Below, piece after piece: positions 6,626 to 10,243 of a DNA stretch of 10,243 nt (its first letter is position 1; each line of letters starts with the position of its first letter). Below the pieces are notes generated by a model. It was not told the origin of the DNA, ran no database searches, and was given only the letters and a program-made list of their open reading frames with translations. The position numbers and the translations under genes were made by a program. The stretch covers positions 1 through 10,243 of the forward strand of contig JAGGSL010000033.1 in assembly GCA_021159125.1 (NCBI GenBank), read 5' to 3'. Source of the DNA: Thermoplasmata archaeon (GTDB taxonomy: Archaea > Thermoplasmatota > E2 > UBA202 > DSCA01).

Positions 6626-7417
6626 GTTTTCATTTTTCGCTGTTTTGGCAAGCATATGGGCCTGCCTTAACGGTTCGGGAATGCGGTATCTGCAGAATTT
6701 TTTTATGACGGCGAGAGAGCTTTCGAGGGATATTTTATGCCCTACGGATATGTAAATCGGCTTTTCTTTTCCATGCATAAAACCCACCTTTTTCCCTTTT
6801 ATGTAAATGTAATTTCCATCTATCTTGCCGCACAGCAGTTTTTTTGCTATGCCTATGGAAGGGACAGAATTCAGAAAACCGAAATGAGATGCCATTCCGA
6901 ATTGCCTGGGATGCAGAATGCCATTCCCGTCTACCATCACAACAGATGGTTTTTCTTTTTTAAACAATTCATTCAAAACAGGCATTTCTCTATATGAAAA
7001 ATACGTCGGGATATAAGGAAAATCAACTTTCATTTTTACGGTTTTTCTTTTGATTATCCTGCATTCGGTATCCATTTCAACATATGCCCCATAGGCCGTA
7101 TCGCCGGCATAAGCAACATCCATGCCCGCCACGCTTTCTATTTCCCCAAAATCATCATCCGTTATGACTTTTCTGCTCAATTCCAGCTGCTCCTCTCGCA
7201 ATTTTTTTAGCGGGAAGGTTGTTTTAAATTTGTTGAAGAAGCAACTGCTATCTTTAATAAAAGAAAAGACATTGCGATTTTCACGCCCATCCAGAAATTG
7301 TTTTACTGCACTTTCTGCAATTTCATCGCCCAGAGCAATTGCTACTGCCTTATATGTTGAAAACATGCCATCCGGGATTTGTTCCACGAGTAACTCAATT
7401 TCTCTGTAGAGATCCAC
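6617..7417 (-). CDS. nfi: Endonuclease V with a degenerate alkyltransferase-like N-terminal domain
   Basis: Endonuclease V nicks DNA one base 3' of deaminated bases such as hypoxanthine, starting repair. The catalytic core runs from about residue 78 to 255. D100 (GMDVAY), E144 (SYREMP) and D163 (VDGNGILHPR) match the metal-binding triad; PYIP at 134-137 matches the strand-splitting wedge, and AKKLL and SVGHKIS also fit. VDGNG replaces the more usual VDGHG. Residues 1-56 resemble the winged helix of O6-alkylguanine transferases (VEQIPDGMFSTYKAVAIALG), but the PCHR motif with the acceptor cysteine is absent. A functional alkyltransferase-EndoV fusion is known from Ferroplasma; here the N-terminus probably only binds DNA. 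The start is GTG; a TAA upstream rules out a longer frame with a usual start. No good Shine-Dalgarno is visible. Confidence 0.9.
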   Translation of the reverse strand: MDLYREIELLVEQIPDGMFSTYKAVAIALGDEIAESAVKQFLDGRENRNVFSFIKDSSCFFNKFKTTFPLKKLREEQLELSRKVITDDDFGEIESVAGMDVAYAGDTAYGAYVEMDTECRIIKRKTVKMKVDFPYIPTYFSYREMPVLNELFKKEKPSVVMVDGNGILHPRQFGMASHFGFLNSVPSIGIAKKLLCGKIDGNYIYIKGKKVGFMHGKEKPIYISVGHKISLESSLAVIKKFCRYRIPEPLRQAHMLAKTAKNENNL

Positions 7418-7442
7418 ACGGAATAATATAATCCGGGTTTAT

Positions 7443-7460
7443 GTAGGTATTGAAACCTAC
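7443..7460. repeat. Small inverted repeat at the sulfotransferase stop codon
   Basis: GTAGGT and ACCTAC form a perfect six-base stem around the loop ATTGAA. It covers the sulfotransferase stop codon and lies 26 bases upstream of the endonuclease V start. It has no following T-run on the minus strand, so it is not a classical terminator. It could be an mRNA 3'-end hairpin or a protein-binding site. Confidence 0.4.
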
Positions 7461-8560
7461 TCATACTCCCATCTGTCGATGGTTTCATGCCAGTGGGAAT
7501 ATATTTTTTCCTTGAGTTCCTTATCCAGGGAATGGCGGTTTGGTATGTAATCTTTCTGTGATGCTATATATCTCCTGAAACGCTCTCTTGACTTTTCAAA
7601 GTGAGGCAGTTGCAATGATGAATATATGTGCTCGAGGGTTTTCAATGGCTGTTTGACGAAGTCCTCATATCTTATTTCCACATAGTTTTCCTCTTTTATC
7701 ATGTGCTTTTCCTTAAAGAATTTATCGTACATTGCTTTGTAGAAGTAGAATATGTTTTCCTCTATTTCTTCCATGTTGTAATCCTGGAGGGAAAAGAGTG
7801 GCATTATTCCCCTGTACAGATTCATGGTGGAGCTGAAGACCTTGTAAGGATTGCGGTACAGATGTATGAATTTCGCATCCGGATACATTTCCACAAGCTG
7901 TTTTATTCTTCCTGTGTTGGGAGGGTTCTTCAGAAGAACTCTTTTCTTTCCCATCTTATATGCAGCTTTTTTTACGACATATGAATAAACCTCCTTCCAT
8001 CTTTCCACTATCTTCTTATCCACATTGAAAAGCACATATTTGTCAAAATATTCTTTCATTTTCCTCGGGAAATACCATCCGTGGTAGAATGAATGGGGGC
8101 TGAGGTTTGCCACTGCATACTCTTCTTCATAGGGATTGTCTGCTGCCATCTCTATATCATCCATGGGCCTTGTTTCCGGAAGACTGTCTGAAAGTATCTT
8201 TTTGAAGAATTTTTCCATGAAAATGTAATTGTCGGGAAGCATTGTCTGGAAAGTGGATACGTAACTCATGTTCGCATCACGGCTCATCAGATAGTGGAGG
8301 TATGTTGTCCCTCCTCTGAAATGCCCCACGATAAAAACAGGTTCTGCCTCAACTTTCTCTATATCCTTCTCATATTTCCTCCTCTCTATCATTTTAGGTA
8401 TGGAGGTGATAGAGGTGAGCATTGTTATGTACCAAAACCTTGCCATATATCTGGGATGAACTCTAAAACCATTTTCTGCAAGCACGGTGAGCCAGTTGGT
8501 GAGTGTGCCACCTGCCAGCGGCTGCTGGTTGAAAGCGAAAAATTCCCTTTTTTTGTTCAT
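7457..8560 (-). CDS. Sulfotransferase family protein (PAPS-dependent)
   Basis: Family members transfer sulfate from PAPS to hydroxyl or amino groups of glycans, lipids or small molecules. The 5'-phosphosulfate loop is FIVGHFRGGTTYLHYLM (76-92), and the 3'-phosphate site is LYRNPYKVFSSTMNLY (234-249), preceded by LLKNPPNTGRI (209-219). This is the pattern of the Sulfotransfer_3 type. The 367-residue length is normal for that group. Residues 40-55 are moderately hydrophobic, but I see no clear membrane span or signal peptide. The substrate cannot be read from sequence. Sulfotransferases are patchy in archaea, and no PAPS-synthesis gene is present here. The gene has its own promoter divergent from DUF429; endonuclease V follows 39 bases downstream. 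Confidence 0.85.
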   Translation of the reverse strand: MNKKREFFAFNQQPLAGGTLTNWLTVLAENGFRVHPRYMARFWYITMLTSITSIPKMIERRKYEKDIEKVEAEPVFIVGHFRGGTTYLHYLMSRDANMSYVSTFQTMLPDNYIFMEKFFKKILSDSLPETRPMDDIEMAADNPYEEEYAVANLSPHSFYHGWYFPRKMKEYFDKYVLFNVDKKIVERWKEVYSYVVKKAAYKMGKKRVLLKNPPNTGRIKQLVEMYPDAKFIHLYRNPYKVFSSTMNLYRGIMPLFSLQDYNMEEIEENIFYFYKAMYDKFFKEKHMIKEENYVEIRYEDFVKQPLKTLEHIYSSLQLPHFEKSRERFRRYIASQKDYIPNRHSLDKELKEKIYSHWHETIDRWEYE

Positions 8561-8583
8561 GCAGAGGCAAAATGGGAAGGCAC

Positions 8584-8602
8584 TTTAATAATTTTTTATA
8601 AG
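8584..8602 (-). promoter_or_regulatory. Promoter region of the sulfotransferase gene
   Basis: Two minus-strand TATA-like boxes are visible. CTTATAAAAA (8593-8602) would start transcription about 10 bases before the ATG. ATTATTAAAG (8583-8592) would give a leaderless start at 8560. I cannot choose between them. Confidence 0.45.
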
Positions 8603-8621
8603 TGTTGGGTAGTTGATAATT

Positions 8622-8630
8622 AATTATAAA
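8622..8630 (+). promoter_or_regulatory. TATA box of the DUF429-radB operon
   Basis: AATTATAAA lies 20 bases from the divergent sulfotransferase boxes. A start about 26 bases downstream (near 8653) leaves a short leader containing the GGAG ribosome binding site used by the ATG at 8679. Confidence 0.5.
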
Positions 8631-8665
8631 CCATCAGTGTTAAAAATTTGGGGTTGTTTTGATAT

Positions 8666-8669
8666 GGAG
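8666..8669 (+). promoter_or_regulatory. Shine-Dalgarno site of the DUF429 gene
   Basis: GGAG stands nine bases before the ATG at 8679. It decides the start in favour of 8679 over the in-frame ATGs at 8613 and 8664. It is one of the few clear ribosome binding sites in the window. Confidence 0.5.
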
Positions 8670-8678
8670 ACTGATGAT

Positions 8679-9194
8679 ATGAAAGCAGTGGGCATAGACC
8701 TTGCAGGTAAAGAAAAGAATCCAACAGGCGTGTGCACGCTGTGCGGGGATAGTTCATATTTTGATGTTTTATCTATCAAAACGCTTTACAGGAACAGGGA
8801 TATAATTGAATATGCTGCTTGCAATAAAGCTGATGTGGTTGCAATAGATGCGCCTTTAATTGAAGGGGAGATAAAAGTAAGGGAAGGCGACAGAATTTTG
8901 AAGAAATACGGCGCTCTGCCGCCCACAATGCCTTCGATGAGGGAGTTAAGCGTCAGGGCGATGAAAATTTCAAAATTAGTGGACAGGGAAGTTATAGAGG
9001 TTTTTCCGACTGCAAGTGCAAAGATACTGGGATTTTATAATAAAGATTACAGGAAAATGGCATTGCTTAGGGGAATAAAGGTGAGAAACAAGCATGAAAT
9101 GGATGCATATATCGCAGCGCTTACAGGGCTGCTCTACCTTGAAGGAAAAACAGAGATGGCAGGAGAGATAGTTATCCCTGCAAAACCTTTTTAG
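8679..9194 (+). CDS. DUF429 family protein, predicted RNase H-like nuclease
   Basis: A 171-residue member of the DUF429 family, predicted to have an RNase H-like fold; its biochemical role is unknown. Acidic residues sit where that fold places catalytic metals: D7 in GIDLAG, D57 in VAIDAPL, E107 in EVFPTAS and D142 in HEMDAYIAA. The family block RILKKYGALPPTMPSMREL (72-90) is also present. The start at 8679 is chosen because GIDLAG normally lies within the first ten residues and a GGAG site precedes it; ATG 8664 is the alternative. The stop codon is directly followed by the ATG of radB with no spacer, so the two genes are almost certainly cotranscribed and probably translationally coupled. 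This suggests, but does not prove, a DNA repair or recombination link. Confidence 0.82.
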   Translation: MKAVGIDLAGKEKNPTGVCTLCGDSSYFDVLSIKTLYRNRDIIEYAACNKADVVAIDAPLIEGEIKVREGDRILKKYGALPPTMPSMRELSVRAMKISKLVDREVIEVFPTASAKILGFYNKDYRKMALLRGIKVRNKHEMDAYIAALTGLLYLEGKTEMAGEIVIPAKPF

Positions 9195-9878
9195 ATGTTT
9201 GAATATTGCAATAAGGTGGAAAACGAAAGGATTCCGATAGGATGCGCCATAGACGAGCTTTTGGGAGGAGGGGTAGAGAAGGGAATAATCACAGAAATAT
9301 ATGGCGAGGGGGGAACCGGAAAAACAAATATATGCATTCAGCTGTCAAAAAACTGTGCCTCCGAAGGCAAAAGAGTCGTTTTTATAGACACCGAGGGCGT
9401 ATCCAAGGAAAGGATTTTCCAGATATGCGGAGATGACAAAGAAATTGTTGAAAAAATATTGTTTTTTTCTCCTTACTCCATGAAAGAGCAGGAAGAAATG
9501 GTAGGGAAGGCAATAAAAATAGATTCGGGGCTGATAATAGTGGACAGCATGAACCTCTACTACCGCCTGGATATGGAAACCGATGAAGGGGCAGCGACCC
9601 GCTCTCTTACACGGCAGCTTGTGAATTTGCAGATAGAGGCACGCAAAAAGAACATACCTGTTGTCGTAACGGCACAGGTCTACTCTGTTGGCGATGAGGT
9701 GAAACCATTCGGCGGGAGAAGCATAGACCACATGGCAAAGGCGGTCATCTGCCTTGAGAAAGTTGACGAGAAAAGGAAGGATGGGAAGGAAGAAAGAATA
9801 GCAACGCTTATGAAACACCGCTCGCAAGCAGAGGGAAAAAAAGTAAGGTTTTTCATTACGTCTTCAGGTGTGGAATAA
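9195..9878 (+). CDS. radB: DNA repair and recombination protein RadB
   Basis: RadB is the euryarchaeal RecA/RadA paralogue that lacks the N-terminal helical domain and is thought to assist RadA rather than carry out strand exchange itself. The 227 residues are the bare ATPase core. Walker A is GEGGTGKT at 37-44, FIDTEG follows near 63-68, Walker B is LIIVD at 113-117, and VVVTAQV (156-162) ends the motor core before a short, basic C-terminal part. IPIGCAIDELLGGGVEKG at the N-terminus is the usual family opening. The ATG follows the DUF429 stop codon immediately and no ribosome binding site is evident, so translation is probably coupled to DUF429. The family and length match leave little doubt. 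Confidence 0.95.
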   Translation: MFEYCNKVENERIPIGCAIDELLGGGVEKGIITEIYGEGGTGKTNICIQLSKNCASEGKRVVFIDTEGVSKERIFQICGDDKEIVEKILFFSPYSMKEQEEMVGKAIKIDSGLIIVDSMNLYYRLDMETDEGAATRSLTRQLVNLQIEARKKNIPVVVTAQVYSVGDEVKPFGGRSIDHMAKAVICLEKVDEKRKDGKEERIATLMKHRSQAEGKKVRFFITSSGVE

Positions 9879-9929
9879 ATTTATCTCTGCCATGCATGTA
9901 TTGTAGAGTACGGAAATTATTTCGCCGTA

Positions 9930-10206
9930 ATGTTTCACCATAAAGAATACAGAGAAACGGGGCCCCCTCAATTAAGAAAAGCACAGAAAACAGCTATGAA
10001 ATATAATGCTGAAATAAAGGAAGTTAATACTGACAGAGGAACGCAATTCTACTCGACAAAAAAGAATCCATCGACCTTTGAGGCATATGTTAAGAGCCAG
10101 GGAATGAAATTCATTCGGAAAGCTTGAAAGATTGTGGTATGAATATGATAAGCACAGATTTTCTTTTGGAAGCATTCTCCAGAATCTCTGTTGGGTTTGT
10201 TTATGA
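9930..10206 (+). pseudogene. Remnant of an IS3/IS481-type DDE transposase
   Basis: Residues after 9930 include EVNTDRGTQFY, the block around the second catalytic aspartate of rve-type transposases, followed by FEAYVKSQGMKFI. The frame then ends at 10127. A different frame from 10117 continues the same protein as GKLERLWYEYDKHRFSFGS, which holds the catalytic glutamate region, and stops at 10206. The usual joining segment of about ten residues (normally containing NHPQTN) is missing, so a deletion of roughly 29 bases has broken the gene. The first catalytic aspartate region is not recognisable upstream; the in-frame sequence from the radB stop to 9930 is open but unlike a transposase. No terminal inverted repeats were found. 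It is inactive debris, marking past insertion beside radB. Confidence 0.7.
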
Positions 10207-10224
10207 GAATGAATGGGTGGTAAT

Positions 10225-10243
10225 ATGATTGAAAATGAAGAAA
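10225..10243 (+). CDS. Possible start of a further gene (partial)
   Basis: An ATG at 10225 is preceded by GGGTGG with a four-base spacer, resembling an archaeal ribosome binding site, and opens a frame reading MIENEE to the window edge. Six codons cannot be assigned to any family, and the region may still be transposase debris. Confidence 0.25.

Noticed and set aside
8613..8678. Longer N-terminus for the DUF429 protein
   Set aside because: The extra 22 residues would start before the predicted transcription start, and the conserved GIDLAG would be displaced from the N-terminus.
8664..8686. C/D box guide RNA, from TGATGAT followed by purine-rich sequence
   Set aside because: No matching D box, C'/D' pair or guide-length spacing could be found, and the sequence overlaps the start of DUF429.
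9345..9827. Open frame of 160 codons on the minus strand inside radB
   Set aside because: It lies wholly antisense to a gene with intact RecA-family motifs, and its translation is cysteine- and tyrosine-rich with no recognisable domain.

Overview
The window looks archaeal, most likely a euryarchaeon of the Thermoplasmata type. The evidence is an archaeal-type GTP cyclohydrolase (MptA/FolE2 family), a RadB recombinase paralogue, a radical SAM enzyme related to the tetraether-lipid synthases, a tRNA gene without an encoded CCA end, and TATA boxes whose distance to the start codon (about 26 bases) suggests leaderless mRNAs. The alkyltransferase-like/endonuclease V fusion also points that way, because a related fusion is known from Ferroplasma. 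No 16S rRNA is present, so this placement is inference.

Layout. 1-66 is the tail of an unidentified gene. 162-1647 is a plus-strand pair, mptA (pterin synthesis) and kptA (RNA 2'-phosphotransferase), followed by tRNA-Lys(CTT) at 1688-1761. The Tes-like radical SAM gene converges on the tRNA from the minus strand (1807-3459). It is divergent from a secreted 562-residue protein built from eleven GNDxY repeats (3556-5244). Then come three minus-strand genes: purB (5259-6596), an endonuclease V with a degenerate alkyltransferase-like N-terminus (6617-7417), and a sulfotransferase (7457-8560). From a divergent promoter region, the plus-strand pair DUF429-radB runs to 9878. The right end holds a broken DDE transposase remnant (9930-10206) and perhaps the first codons of another gene.

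How the genes fit together. Most are core housekeeping: pterin cofactor, RNA repair or processing, purine synthesis, inosine/deaminated-base repair, recombination. A second theme is the cell envelope: a putative membrane-lipid radical SAM enzyme, a heavily sequon-decorated secreted repeat protein, and a sulfotransferase. No single gene cluster here clearly forms a new system. The best leads are the secreted repeat protein, the radical SAM enzyme that kept its N-terminal fold but lost the metal-binding cysteines, and the EndoV fusion that kept a winged-helix-like segment but lost the alkyl-acceptor cysteine.

Intergenic stretches are short. None exceeds 300 bases without a feature; the 365 bases after radB are mostly transposase remnant.
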